Shown here one piece after another: positions 1 to 8,142 of a stretch of 64,000 nucleotides of DNA. The translations under genes and the position numbers were made by a program. Every line of letters starts with the position of its first letter. The stretch's first letter is position 1. The stretch comes from Berkiella sp963829835 (GTDB lineage: Bacteria; Pseudomonadota; Gammaproteobacteria; Berkiellales; Berkiellaceae): NCBI GenBank assembly GCA_963829835.1, contig CAWHKC010000004.1, positions 558,001 to 622,000 on the forward strand. The letters run 5' to 3'. Below the pieces are notes generated by a model that saw nothing but the letters and a program-made list of their open reading frames with translations, ran no database searches and was not told where the DNA came from.

Positions 1-205
1 CGCAAAACATCAAACCAGCTTGTGAATTATGATCAGGCACGTCAAAAGCAACAAAATATCCCATTGCAAGCCAAAGGGAGAAGATGCCGATACTCGTCAT
101 CCCGATAGCCATATAGCCATCGAAAGCCTTCACCCCCATGGGATACAAAACAGCTAAAAGAATCAGCGTCGGTGCCCACCAAAAGAATGATGAATTTTTT
201 TTCAT
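1..205 (-). CDS. Membrane protein, N-terminal part only (runs off the window)
   Basis: The 68 visible residues start MKKNSSFFWWAPTLILL and contain two hydrophobic stretches (about residues 7-25 and 34-53), so this is probably an inner-membrane protein or membrane anchor. The rest lies beyond base 1. Its ATG overlaps the TAA of the glutaminase gene by one base (TAATG), which suggests translational coupling and a shared mRNA. Frame and start are clear, but I do not recognise the family from this fragment and assign no function. Confidence 0.6.
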   Translation of the reverse strand, partial: MKKNSSFFWWAPTLILLAVLYPMGVKAFDGYMAIGMTSIGIFSLWLAMGYFVAFDVPDHNSQAGLMFC

Positions 206-1167
206 TAATCCTCTATTTTCATATATCCCCAAGGTGCAGCAAAATGCCAATCAAACTCACGAGAGATACGGGTTAAAATTTGATGGCCTCGAATACTACC
301 CGCTTTGTCATTTAGACGTGGAGAGCATACGGCAACCCCGCCTCTGCCGGTAGCAACAGCGATAATGACACCAGAAACACCACTTTTTGCCGGCATGCCG
401 GTGCGTACAAGATGAATGCCAGACTCATCATACATGCCACAGGTTGCCATAATCGCAACCACACTATTACTGGTTCTTTCAGAAATAATACGAGTCCCAT
501 CAGGCGCAAGCCCACCATTAGCTAGGAGCATGGGAAGAAACGAAGCGGTGACAACATTACATTCATACGAGCATAAATAAAAATAGGTTTCTAGCACATC
601 ATCAACGGGGATCCCAAATTCATGCTTACTTTTTAATAAGTAGGCTATTGATCGGTTACGATCGCCAGTGGCGCGTTCTGAGGCAAAAACTTTTCCATTG
701 ACTTGCAGATTGGCGCCAAATAATTTGGCAGCCCATCCGTCCAACCATTGCGCACGCGCTTGGGTATCGCCTGGGATCCGAGAACACAATGCAATAGCGC
801 CAGCATTTACCATCGGATTCACCGGTAACGGGCCATATCTATCGACTTGTGCAATGGATGAAAATGCTTGACCGGATGGTTCAACATGGATCCATGAAAA
901 TATCTTTTCTTCGCCATATTCTTCAATTAAACCAATCAGCGTAATTAATTTAGCCACACTTTGTAAGGTAAAAACGTGATTGGCATAATCTCCACTGGAT
1001 ATTTGTGTGCCATCTGATAATAAAATGGAGCCTGAGACTAAATCAGGGGAGACATTGGCTAGTTCAGGAATATAATTCGCAGGCTTGCCATCGGTATTGC
1101 GCCTAGCCTCATGCAACGCTTCATCGAGCGTTTTTCGAATATATTCGATATACTGTTCGCGCTCCAT
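205..1167 (-). CDS. glsA: Glutaminase
   Basis: Hydrolyses L-glutamine to glutamate and ammonia in the cytoplasm. The 320 residues fit the serine-dependent glutaminase family (usually about 305-310 aa, beta-lactamase-like fold). Visible family motifs are FTLQSVAKL with the catalytic Ser-x-x-Lys pair, NPMVNAGAI, the YFYLCS segment, and the C-terminal MPAKSGVSG loop. The ATG at 1167 is preceded by AAAGGG, a fair ribosome site. The next gene overlaps its stop codon, so the two are likely co-translated. Glutaminase feeds nitrogen and, in some acid-stressed bacteria, releases ammonia as a buffer; that role here is inference. Confidence 0.93.
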   Translation of the reverse strand: MEREQYIEYIRKTLDEALHEARRNTDGKPANYIPELANVSPDLVSGSILLSDGTQISSGDYANHVFTLQSVAKLITLIGLIEEYGEEKIFSWIHVEPSGQAFSSIAQVDRYGPLPVNPMVNAGAIALCSRIPGDTQARAQWLDGWAAKLFGANLQVNGKVFASERATGDRNRSIAYLLKSKHEFGIPVDDVLETYFYLCSYECNVVTASFLPMLLANGGLAPDGTRIISERTSNSVVAIMATCGMYDESGIHLVRTGMPAKSGVSGVIIAVATGRGGVAVCSPRLNDKAGSIRGHQILTRISREFDWHFAAPWGYMKIED

Positions 1168-1242
1168 AGGCCCTTTATTATATCAAAAAAAGAAAGGATT
1201 ATAGTAAATCTAGCTGAAGGGGGTGCCAAATACTAAGAATGT

Positions 1243-1959
1243 TTAGGTGGTGTCAGGATTTACAGGTAATTTCCAATCAATCTCCGTTTGCCCCTGTTTC
1301 TTTAGAAACTGATTTATCTGAGAAAAAGGCTTACTACCAAAAAACCCGCGATATACTGATAACGGTGATGGATGAACCGATTTAAGCACTAAATGTTTAG
1401 AAGTATCAATAGCAGCACCTTTGCGTTGAGCGTAAGAACCCCACAATACAAAGGCTATCGGTCTTTGTTGTTGATTTAATATCGCAATCACTTGATCGGT
1501 AAAGGTTTCCCACCCTTTTCCTTGATGAGAGGCCGCTAAACCCTTTTCAACGGTGAGTACACTATTGAGCAATAAAACACCTTGTTTGGCCCATGGCACT
1601 AAATACCCATGCTTAACAGGTGCAATCCCCAGATCATCATTAAGTTCTTTATAAATATTTTGCAGTGATGGCGGTAAAGCAATGGTGGGTGGCACTGAAA
1701 AACATAACCCATGCGCTTGTCCCAGGCCATGATAAGGATCTTGACCTAATATCACCACTTTCACTTTATCTAAGGGAGTGTATTCAAAGGCTTTAAAAAT
1801 ATCGGCACTTTTAGGATAAATTGTTTTTTTTGCATCTTTTTCCTGGCGTAAAAAAGTGCGTAGTTGTTTCATATAAGGCTTTTGAAATTCATCATTCAGG
1901 GCTTGTTTCCATTGCGCCTCAATACAAGGTGAGTTAGGCTCCAAAGATATACTGCTCAT
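1243..1959 (-). CDS. ung: Uracil-DNA glycosylase
   Basis: Removes uracil from DNA as the first step of base-excision repair. The 238-residue protein has the family-1 motif A GQDPYHGLGQAHGLCFSVP, whose Asp activates water, and motif B HPSPLSVYRGFFGSKPFS, whose His and Leu loop inserts into the DNA. Length is normal (E. coli Ung is 229 aa). It lies between the glutaminase and patatin-like genes on the same strand, with gaps of about 75 and 48 bases. Nothing in the sequence looks unusual. Confidence 0.97.
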   Translation of the reverse strand: MSSISLEPNSPCIEAQWKQALNDEFQKPYMKQLRTFLRQEKDAKKTIYPKSADIFKAFEYTPLDKVKVVILGQDPYHGLGQAHGLCFSVPPTIALPPSLQNIYKELNDDLGIAPVKHGYLVPWAKQGVLLLNSVLTVEKGLAASHQGKGWETFTDQVIAILNQQQRPIAFVLWGSYAQRKGAAIDTSKHLVLKSVHPSPLSVYRGFFGSKPFSQINQFLKKQGQTEIDWKLPVNPDTT

Positions 1960-2007
1960 TTACTTCCCCACTACAAAGGTACTCATTTTATTTGCGGAGA
2001 TTATACC

Positions 2008-3222
2008 TTAATTTTGCAAACGCATAGAGGGTCTTAACGGATTATCTTCTGCTTGCAATACTTGGGGTTTTTGCTTAAGAGTTCTACTGTGCTCAAAAGC
2101 GGTTAACAGCGCTGGTGCTGATAACGATTTTGCTTTCACCTTGTTGTTGTTCTCAATTTTTTGAGCAAGCCGTTGCACGCCTTTGATGCCAGCTAAATCA
2201 AGAGCCTGTTGTTCATGAGGAGTTGCATCAAAATTGAGGGGATTGTGATTCACATTAATCACCACGGTTCTATCTTTGACATTTTCTGGCAATGATAAAG
2301 GATCTTGAAACATAATCATTGAAAGCAAGCGTATGAAATATTGCCAAAAAGTATCAATGAGGGTATGTCTATCATTATCTAAAGCGTAGGCTGCTCCTTT
2401 ATTCACAAAATTAAATCCCAATTGTTGCTCTAACGGAATAGTTGCGTCACCGCCAAATCCAAAGGGATAATTTCTAAGGAGTCCACCATCGGAATGACAT
2501 TCTAACACCCCTTGCTCATTGACTATCCAATGAGGAGCAAAAACAATGGGAAAACTACAAGCAGCTGTCACCATATCCGATACTTTTTTGTGAGGCGTAA
2601 GTTTATGAGAAAAAATCGCTGGTCTTAATTTTGAGACATTGGTTGTGACGACGCGAAATTCTTTGGTATAACCTGCTTCATATAATTCTAAAAAAGTAGG
2701 ATCAATTAATCCTGTTTCATCTTGTATCATTTTAAGAATGTAATTATTAATAACTTTCCCTGAACAAAGTCCCCATTCAGTAAAAAAATTATAGATTTTC
2801 TTTAAACTCCAATCTTGAAATTGATTTGTCGGCATTTCATTTAACATCACTTTCATGCGACTTGGCGATATACCAAGTACAATGGCTAAACCGATGATTG
2901 TCCCAACAGAGGTGGCGCATATCACTTCTAGATTATCAAGATCTAACCCATGTTTAACCGCTTCTTCAAAGGCACTGGGTAATGCTCTGCCCGCACCACC
3001 ACCACCTGCAATAAATAATTCTCTGACTGATTTAAAAAGTTGAGATTTGTCTGTCGTTGCATCCACTGCCACTTGTGCATTTAGTTCAGCACGTAAGTCT
3101 TGCATAATGGGAATCGCACGCGAAGCTGCTCTTTGCGAGCTTTCTTCATTTTTAATTAAAATACGAGCTTGAGCTCTCATCAGAGCAACGGATGTTTGAT
3201 AACTTTGCATGGACATGAACAA
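2008..3222 (-). CDS. Patatin-like phospholipase, possible secreted effector
   Basis: Predicted Ser/Asp-dyad acyl hydrolase of the patatin family, 404 aa. The oxyanion loop GGGGAGR is at residues 73-79, the nucleophile elbow ATSVG at 103-107 (Ser105), and the catalytic Asp in SDGG at about 245. The elbow normally reads GxSxG; here its first Gly is Ala, which may be tolerated but is not typical. There is no signal peptide. About 70 N-terminal residues precede the catalytic core and a charged tail follows it. Patatin-like proteins are frequent secreted effectors in Legionellales, but no secretion signal can be proven here. Two in-frame ATGs lie close together; the first is used. Confidence 0.88.
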   Translation of the reverse strand: MFMSMQSYQTSVALMRAQARILIKNEESSQRAASRAIPIMQDLRAELNAQVAVDATTDKSQLFKSVRELFIAGGGGAGRALPSAFEEAVKHGLDLDNLEVICATSVGTIIGLAIVLGISPSRMKVMLNEMPTNQFQDWSLKKIYNFFTEWGLCSGKVINNYILKMIQDETGLIDPTFLELYEAGYTKEFRVVTTNVSKLRPAIFSHKLTPHKKVSDMVTAACSFPIVFAPHWIVNEQGVLECHSDGGLLRNYPFGFGGDATIPLEQQLGFNFVNKGAAYALDNDRHTLIDTFWQYFIRLLSMIMFQDPLSLPENVKDRTVVINVNHNPLNFDATPHEQQALDLAGIKGVQRLAQKIENNNKVKAKSLSAPALLTAFEHSRTLKQKPQVLQAEDNPLRPSMRLQN

Positions 3223-3325
3223 CCCCTTATATTAGGTATTTAACCAAGGTCTGTCCCTAGAACCCATGTTCAACTATCGAAAAAACTGATAGCCTTCCTT
3301 TCTTAATAGTAGTCGAAAAGAACGC

Positions 3326-3994
3326 ATGAAAATTTTACCACCCACCACTGTTGATGAATTATTAAAGCGCGCGAATACACTTGCTGGGAAAACATTAGGT
3401 GAACTTGCTAAAGAAGGGCAAGATCATGTGCCTTTATCACTGCTTCATGCCAAAGGCTGGATAGGGCAATTGATCGAACGCACACTGGGTGCCAATGCCG
3501 CCAATCTTGATCAGCCTGATTTTATTCATTTGGGGATTGAATTAAAGACACTGCCTGTGACTACGCAAGGTCACCCCTGCGAATCCACCTATATCTGTAC
3601 TGCCTCTATTCCCCCGATTGATTCGGATTGGGAACATTCCAGAGTATGGCGCAAAATGGCTAAGATTCTATGGGTTCCCATTGAATCTAATAGTGAAAAA
3701 CCCTTGTTAGCCCAACAAATCGGCACCCCTATTCTGTGGTCACCCCCCCCCGAAATTGCAGCACAATTGCGCCAGGATTGGGAAGAATTAACCGAACTGC
3801 TCACATTGGGTCACTTTGAAGACTTAAGCGCCCATAAAGGAAAATATTTACAAATTCGCCCCAAAGCGGCCAATGCCAAAACCTTTATTCAAGTAATTGA
3901 TCACCAAGGTAATACCATTTCTACCGTTCCCAAAGGGTTCTATCTGCGCCCTCTTCTGACAAAGCAAATTGTTCTTGATTATTATGTTTGTTAG
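3326..3994 (+). CDS. mutH: DNA mismatch repair endonuclease MutH
   Basis: Nicks the unmethylated strand at hemimethylated GATC sites when activated by MutS and MutL. At 222 aa it is of family length (E. coli 229). The nuclease signature D-x6-E-x-K is visible as Asp65, Glu72 and Lys74 in DFIHLGIELKTLP, and Glu51 lies in GQLIERTLG, matching the upstream acidic residue. Its presence implies Dam-directed repair. It stands alone, divergent from the patatin-like gene and upstream of the outer-membrane pair. Confidence 0.96.
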   Translation: MKILPPTTVDELLKRANTLAGKTLGELAKEGQDHVPLSLLHAKGWIGQLIERTLGANAANLDQPDFIHLGIELKTLPVTTQGHPCESTYICTASIPPIDSDWEHSRVWRKMAKILWVPIESNSEKPLLAQQIGTPILWSPPPEIAAQLRQDWEELTELLTLGHFEDLSAHKGKYLQIRPKAANAKTFIQVIDHQGNTISTVPKGFYLRPLLTKQIVLDYYVC

Positions 3995-3998
3995 ACAC

Positions 3999-4026
3999 TT
4001 GAAATCTTAAGTTTCGTTACTAAACT
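3999..4026 (+). promoter_or_regulatory. Possible sigma-70 promoter for the first outer-membrane gene
   Basis: TTGAAA at 3999-4004 and TAAACT at 4021-4026 are separated by 16 bases, in the short gap between mutH and the barrel gene. The -10 match is weak and the assignment rests on spacing and position only. Confidence 0.3.
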
Positions 4027-4062
4027 AAAATAGTTCATCTCCATTATTAAAAGGATTTAATC

Positions 4063-5013
4063 ATGAAGTTAACCAACATAGTTGGATTGCTATCTGGTTT
4101 AGCACTTGCTGGTATGAGCGCTGGTCTTTTTGCCGCTCCTGCTCAAGATGCCCAAGCTCAAGATGCACCTAAACCTCACCATGCTCATAAAAAACATCAT
4201 CATCATAAGCATCATGCTCACAAACATCATGTTCGTCGCGTTTATGAAAATGATTATGCTTTTGACGGTTTCTATGTGGGAGCATCTGTGGGTGGAACAA
4301 CCACAAGCGTGAACCAAACTAAGATTGTTAATTCCCTTGCTTTTGGACCGGGTGGTGATTTAGATAGTATATTATTTCAACATCAAGACGGTCCTATTGC
4401 CCTGAAAACAAATAATTCATTTAAAGGGGCCTTATATGCCGGTTACGGACAATGTTGGGATTATTGGTATTTAGGAGCTGAAATCTTCGCTGATGTTGCT
4501 CAATATAAAAATCTTGACGCTGTTGAATTGGATGATGCTTTGACTATTGATGTTGACCCAACTCTTTTTGGCATAATTCAGTCTGACACCCATACCAAAC
4601 TTAGAAACTATCAATTCGGCGTCGATTTACGCCCAGGCATTTTATTAACACCTGCTAGCATGCTCTATGGACGGGTCGGCGTTGCCTTTAGTAATCTTCA
4701 TCTGAACACCAATGCTATTTTTGCTGCCAACTCCCCTCCTTCAGCTGCAGGTGAATCTTGGGATCTTTTGTTACCCTTATCAGTAGAAAAGGATGTTGCC
4801 GCTTTACGCCTAGGGGGTGGACTTGAACAACATGTTTGCCCACGCTTCAATGTTCGACTAGATTACATTTTTACTTATTACGGAAAAGCAGGAATTGCTG
4901 GTGAAATCGACCAGACTCTCGCCTCTGGGGATCTCTTCGCGCTTGGTACTGATACTAGTGTGAAAGTGTACAACAACACGTTGATGTTAGGACTGTCTTA
5001 TCTTATAAAATAA
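4063..5013 (+). CDS. Outer-membrane beta-barrel protein with His-rich linker
   Basis: A 316-residue secreted protein with a clear signal peptide (about residues 1-25, ending LFAAPAQ). A linker of about 30 residues very rich in His and Lys follows (about 38-60), then an eight-stranded-type small barrel starting FDGFYVGASVGG and ending in the hydrophobic strand GLSYLIK. The core holds GYGQCWDYWYLGAEIF and RPGILLTPASMLYGRVGVAF. It is a tandem paralogue of the gene at 5204-6046 and a more distant relative of the array at 49.8-57 kb. The His cluster may bind metal or act as a pH sensor (inference). An AAAGGA ribosome site precedes the ATG. The exact ligand or role is unknown. Confidence 0.85.
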   Translation: MKLTNIVGLLSGLALAGMSAGLFAAPAQDAQAQDAPKPHHAHKKHHHHKHHAHKHHVRRVYENDYAFDGFYVGASVGGTTTSVNQTKIVNSLAFGPGGDLDSILFQHQDGPIALKTNNSFKGALYAGYGQCWDYWYLGAEIFADVAQYKNLDAVELDDALTIDVDPTLFGIIQSDTHTKLRNYQFGVDLRPGILLTPASMLYGRVGVAFSNLHLNTNAIFAANSPPSAAGESWDLLLPLSVEKDVAALRLGGGLEQHVCPRFNVRLDYIFTYYGKAGIAGEIDQTLASGDLFALGTDTSVKVYNNTLMLGLSYLIK

Positions 5014-5029
5014 TGTGTTAATGATTAAT

Positions 5030-5059
5030 AAACTTGCCTGCTCACCCCCAGGCAAGTTT
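5030..5059 (+). terminator. Hairpin after first outer-membrane gene
   Basis: An 11-bp perfect stem, AAACTTGCCTG (5030-5040) with CAGGCAAGTTT (5049-5059), and an 8-base loop lie just after the stop codon. No long T-run follows, so termination may be partial. A short palindrome-rich stretch follows (about 5062-5093, CTTCGCCTGAAGGCTACGCC), which resembles the dispersed repeats near 23.45 kb. Confidence 0.55.
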
Positions 5060-5203
5060 CCGTCTTCGCCTGAAGGCTACGCCGGACAAGTCCCATTGTC
5101 TTGGCCTACTCTTTAATACAAAAGTTGGTTGACCACGTAACCAATTTTCCTAGATAAAGAAACCTAAACCTCAATCTCACATCTTTCATCATTAAGGAAT
5201 TGC

Positions 5204-6046
5204 ATGAAAAAGCACCTCGTCATGGGCTTGCTATCTGCTGTAGCAATGCCATTTTCACTTTCTGCATACGCACAAGCTAATGATGGCTTTGACGGTTTCT
5301 ATGTAGGTGGTTCTCTGGGGGGAACATCCACCAATGTGAATCAAGATAAGATTGTAGAATCTGATTATGATGCACTTCCTAATGGGTTTGATAACTTTTT
5401 TGAACATGAAGCAGGTCCCATTTCCTTAAAAACAGATACATCGTTTAAAGGCGCTTTATATGCGGGTTACGGCCAATGCTGGGATTATTGGTATTTAGGC
5501 GCTGAAATCTTTGTTGATTTAGCCCACTATAAAAATCGCAATGCCGTAGAAGTGGATGAAACTGTTGGCGAACCTGCGGTGATTTTTGCTGATGAATTCC
5601 AAGCGGATACCCATACCAAACTCAACAATTTTCAATTTGGCATCGACTTGCGTTCTGGCATTTTATTAACCCCCACTAGCATGCTCTATGGACGCGTTGG
5701 CGTTGCCTTTAGTGATTTGGATCTTAATAGTAATGCTGTTTTTGCTGGCAATTCGGCAACCATTCCCGAAAACTTTGCTATTTTGTTTCCCTTATCGACA
5801 TCAAAAGATGTGACAGCATTACGTCTAGGTGGCGGCCTTGAACAACATATGAGTCCAAATTTAAATGTGCGCTTAGATTATATTTATACCTATTACGGCA
5901 GAGCAAGTGTTACGGGCGTTACTACCCAGGTTCTCCCTCAGACAGGTGAGGATCCTGGAGCAGATATTGTTACTCTAAACAGTAGTACTAACGTGAAAAT
6001 ATTTAACAACACGGTAATGTTAGGGCTGACTTATCTTATTAAATAA
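5204..6046 (+). CDS. Outer-membrane beta-barrel protein (tandem paralogue)
   Basis: A 280-residue protein with signal peptide MKKHLVMGLLSAVAMPFSLS ending near AYAQA. A barrel follows that closely matches its upstream neighbour: FDGFYVGGSLGG at the start, AGYGQCWDYWYLGAEIF, SGILLTPTSMLYGRVGVAF, and final strand GLTYLIK. It lacks the His-rich linker, so the duplicates differ mainly in that insert and in their surface loops. It is probably a surface-exposed or porin-like barrel of the opacity/OmpA-fold superfamily. The function is not assignable from sequence. AAGGAATTGCATG gives a good ribosome site. Confidence 0.85.
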   Translation: MKKHLVMGLLSAVAMPFSLSAYAQANDGFDGFYVGGSLGGTSTNVNQDKIVESDYDALPNGFDNFFEHEAGPISLKTDTSFKGALYAGYGQCWDYWYLGAEIFVDLAHYKNRNAVEVDETVGEPAVIFADEFQADTHTKLNNFQFGIDLRSGILLTPTSMLYGRVGVAFSDLDLNSNAVFAGNSATIPENFAILFPLSTSKDVTALRLGGGLEQHMSPNLNVRLDYIYTYYGRASVTGVTTQVLPQTGEDPGADIVTLNSSTNVKIFNNTVMLGLTYLIK

Positions 6047-6058
6047 AATGAGAATGGA

Positions 6059-6436
6059 ATGAATAAAATTTTACTCATCGGCATAGGTAGTGGTCTTGGA
6101 GGTGTGTGCCGCTATTTATTATCTTTATTCGTCCATTCCTTTTTCAGCCGCGCTTTTCCCTATGGCACTTTGATAGTGAATAGCTTAGGTTGTTTACTGA
6201 TGGGTTTTCTCTTTATTCTTTTATTGGAGCGTGTTGATGGAATGGGCGATTACCTGCGTGCTTTTCTTTTGATTGGATTCTTAGGAGGATTCACCACCTT
6301 TTCCTCATTTAGCATTGAAACCATGAATTTGGTGGAAAATGGCCAACAGTTGAGTGCTTTTATCAATGTCAGTGCCAGCCTCATACTCTGTTTAGGATTA
6401 ACTTGGCTTGGTATTTTATTAGGAAGACAATTATGA
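6059..6436 (+). CDS. crcB: Fluoride ion channel CrcB/Fluc
   Basis: A small dual-topology inner-membrane fluoride exporter of 125 aa with four membrane segments. Family motifs are GSGLGGVCRYLLS near the N-terminus, GTLIVNSLGC with the pore-lining Asn, and GFLGGFTTFSSFSIE with the Phe-box and central TTFSS segment. It starts 12 bases after the outer-membrane gene, leaving no room for a fluoride riboswitch. Its stop overlaps the next start (ATGA), coupling it to the DUF190 protein, a pairing seen widely in bacteria. Confidence 0.95.
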   Translation: MNKILLIGIGSGLGGVCRYLLSLFVHSFFSRAFPYGTLIVNSLGCLLMGFLFILLLERVDGMGDYLRAFLLIGFLGGFTTFSSFSIETMNLVENGQQLSAFINVSASLILCLGLTWLGILLGRQL

Positions 6437-6735
6437 AATTGATAACCGTCACCATGGTCAGAATTTATATCACCGAAAGTTCGAAATTACTCGCACCCAT
6501 TTTAAAACATTTAACGCAAACAGATAAAATACGTGGCATCAGTGTTTTTAGAGCTATCAAAGGCATCGGTGAAACCGGAGAGCATTCTTCAGGTTTACTG
6601 GATATGTCGCTTGATTTGCCCTTAGCAATTGAGTTTTTTGATGAGCCGCATAAGATTGAAACGGCTCTTGAATATCTCACAACCATTGTGAAACCAGAAC
6701 ATATTGTTTATTGGGAAGCAAAGGCGAATGATTAA
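6433..6735 (+). CDS. DUF190 (PII-like) protein
   Basis: A 100-residue protein beginning MKLITVTMVRIYITESSKLL, with the motif DKIRGISVFRAIKGIGETGE typical of DUF190. That family has a ferredoxin-like PII-type fold and is repeatedly found next to, or fused with, crcB. It is probably a cytoplasmic partner or regulator of the fluoride channel (inference from context). I chose the ATG at 6433, which overlaps the crcB TGA, over an in-frame upstream ATG inside crcB, because family members begin here. Confidence 0.88.
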   Translation: MKLITVTMVRIYITESSKLLAPILKHLTQTDKIRGISVFRAIKGIGETGEHSSGLLDMSLDLPLAIEFFDEPHKIETALEYLTTIVKPEHIVYWEAKAND

Positions 6736-7532
6736 TCCGAGGTCACTCGGCGTGGCCTGAAATAATCCGCATTATCATAAAATCTTTCCTCATGATTATC
6801 TGGATGCCACCCCGCCCAGCCCAACATCGGAAAAGGCTGCAAGGCTTTTGGCGCATGCGGAAAATCTGCGCTTGCAATATATTTAGCAATTTCTTGATCA
6901 ATGAAATGATTTTGATCTTGCGTATTCAATGTAAAAAATGATTTCTTAACAGGTAAAAAAACCGCTTTAGCCGTCATTCCAATATAAGGCGCTAAGGCTT
7001 TTTCAAATAAACCATGGCCAATAATCACTGGTTTACAATGTTGTTCGAGATTCTGGGTATGACGAAATAATTGTTTCCAGGCAAAGTTTTTAATCATCTC
7101 AAAAATCTCTGGTTTATCACTACAAATCACTATCCCACATTCATCAAAATGCGCCAATGTATTTTGTAAAGATGTTCTTGTGGTAGCCGTTGAGGGCTCA
7201 TCACATATTTTTTCAACGATAGCCCACTTTAATTTAGGAAAGGTGAGCCAAGTGAGATTATTAAAAAAATCATGCCAGGAGTTAGCTCGCATCGGAACCG
7301 CTCGATTGCGATAAATTTCCCATTCATAACGCATATTTACCAATTGTGAAATAAAATGAATAACATTGCCGCTTTCGGCTGCAAATGTATTAAAATCATC
7401 ACAAGTTGGAAAATTTTCGACAAACTTCTCCTGGTTTGCTATCCATAAAGGCAAAATGCTAGCAAACCCCGGAAAAGATTTATAAAAACAAGGTTTCCAA
7501 ATATCTTTTTTGTTTGATGGCTCTGTGGACAT
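6732..7532 (-). CDS. DUF3025 family protein
   Basis: A 266-residue cytoplasmic protein of unknown function. The C-terminal signature FPMLGWAGWHPDN followed by FYDNADYFRPRR matches DUF3025, as do the central NSWHDFFNNLTWLTFPKLK and the VIIGHGLFEKALAPYIGMTAKA block. DUF3025 proteins are of this length. The start overlaps the upstream cyclotransferase-like gene by about 53 bases; no later in-frame ATG keeps the conserved N-terminus, so the overlap seems real. Its 3' end meets the DUF190 gene head-on with a 4-base overlap. Confidence 0.85.
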   Translation of the reverse strand: MSTEPSNKKDIWKPCFYKSFPGFASILPLWIANQEKFVENFPTCDDFNTFAAESGNVIHFISQLVNMRYEWEIYRNRAVPMRANSWHDFFNNLTWLTFPKLKWAIVEKICDEPSTATTRTSLQNTLAHFDECGIVICSDKPEIFEMIKNFAWKQLFRHTQNLEQHCKPVIIGHGLFEKALAPYIGMTAKAVFLPVKKSFFTLNTQDQNHFIDQEIAKYIASADFPHAPKALQPFPMLGWAGWHPDNHEERFYDNADYFRPRRVTSD

Positions 7533-8013
7533 TGGGATCTTGACTGCTTGAGAACTGTTCTAAATGATGAATATAGTCTGCTGGTAAAAGATGCTCTTTG
7601 GCCCCACTGATCACCAATTCTTTATACCAAGAAAAAGGCACCAAATCTTCAAAGATATTATCTTTATGGGCAATATAAGTGAAAGCAAAAACACCTGCTA
7701 GAGGCACAGAGGCATTGTCACAACTTTCAGGAAATACTTTTAAAGTTATTTCTTGATTGCCATAACCTAAGCCTTGATCTTTATCTAATAGATATCTATC
7801 GCGAGGTGGAATTTCATATAAAACCCCATACACTTCATGGGACGGATCTTTGACAGGAACAATGTTACATTTACCAGATTGATCGGTTGCACCACGGTTA
7901 TGGAAAAAAAGTTTATAACCCATGACTTTGACGACCCCAAGGCAGATAGCCTCAGGTACTACGCCAAAAAGTTGTGGCGAAAACATTTTCTCGCCATAGG
8001 CAAAATATTTCAT
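7480..8013 (-). CDS. Gamma-glutamylcyclotransferase-like protein, catalytic Glu replaced
   Basis: A 177-residue protein with the GGCT fold signature: KYFAYGEKM at residues 2-10 (family usually YFAYGSNM/L), VYGVLYEIP at 61-69 and LLDKDQGLGYG at 75-85. In characterised enzymes the last motif reads LDxxEG and its Glu (Glu98 in human GGCT) is the catalytic acid/base; here it is Gln80. The SN of the substrate-binding YGSN is also changed to EK. The fold is likely kept but the classical reaction (5-oxoproline release) is doubtful. It overlaps the DUF3025 gene, so the two are probably made together. Confidence 0.75.
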   Translation of the reverse strand: MKYFAYGEKMFSPQLFGVVPEAICLGVVKVMGYKLFFHNRGATDQSGKCNIVPVKDPSHEVYGVLYEIPPRDRYLLDKDQGLGYGNQEITLKVFPESCDNASVPLAGVFAFTYIAHKDNIFEDLVPFSWYKELVISGAKEHLLPADYIHHLEQFSSSQDPNVHRAIKQKRYLETLFL

Positions 8014-8142
8014 TTCCCGGTACCCCTAATGACTTCTATGAAACCACGATGGATACTGCATTTAAGCTCTGCATTTAGTGTATACACAAAACTCCTGCGA
8101 TGCAAAATGCACCTTTTTTTATTATTAGTTAATTAGATTATT

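Noticed and set aside
4099..4317. Minus- and plus-strand frames over the His-rich linker region
   Set aside because: They are shadow frames of the CAT/CAC-rich His run, giving Met- or Ile-rich nonsense proteins.
6047..6058. Fluoride riboswitch before crcB
   Set aside because: Only 12 bases separate crcB from the barrel gene; no room for the pseudoknot, and none is seen inside the barrel gene end.
7837..8136. 99-codon plus-strand frame over the start of the cyclotransferase-like gene
   Set aside because: Largely antisense to a gene with a recognised fold; no ribosome site.
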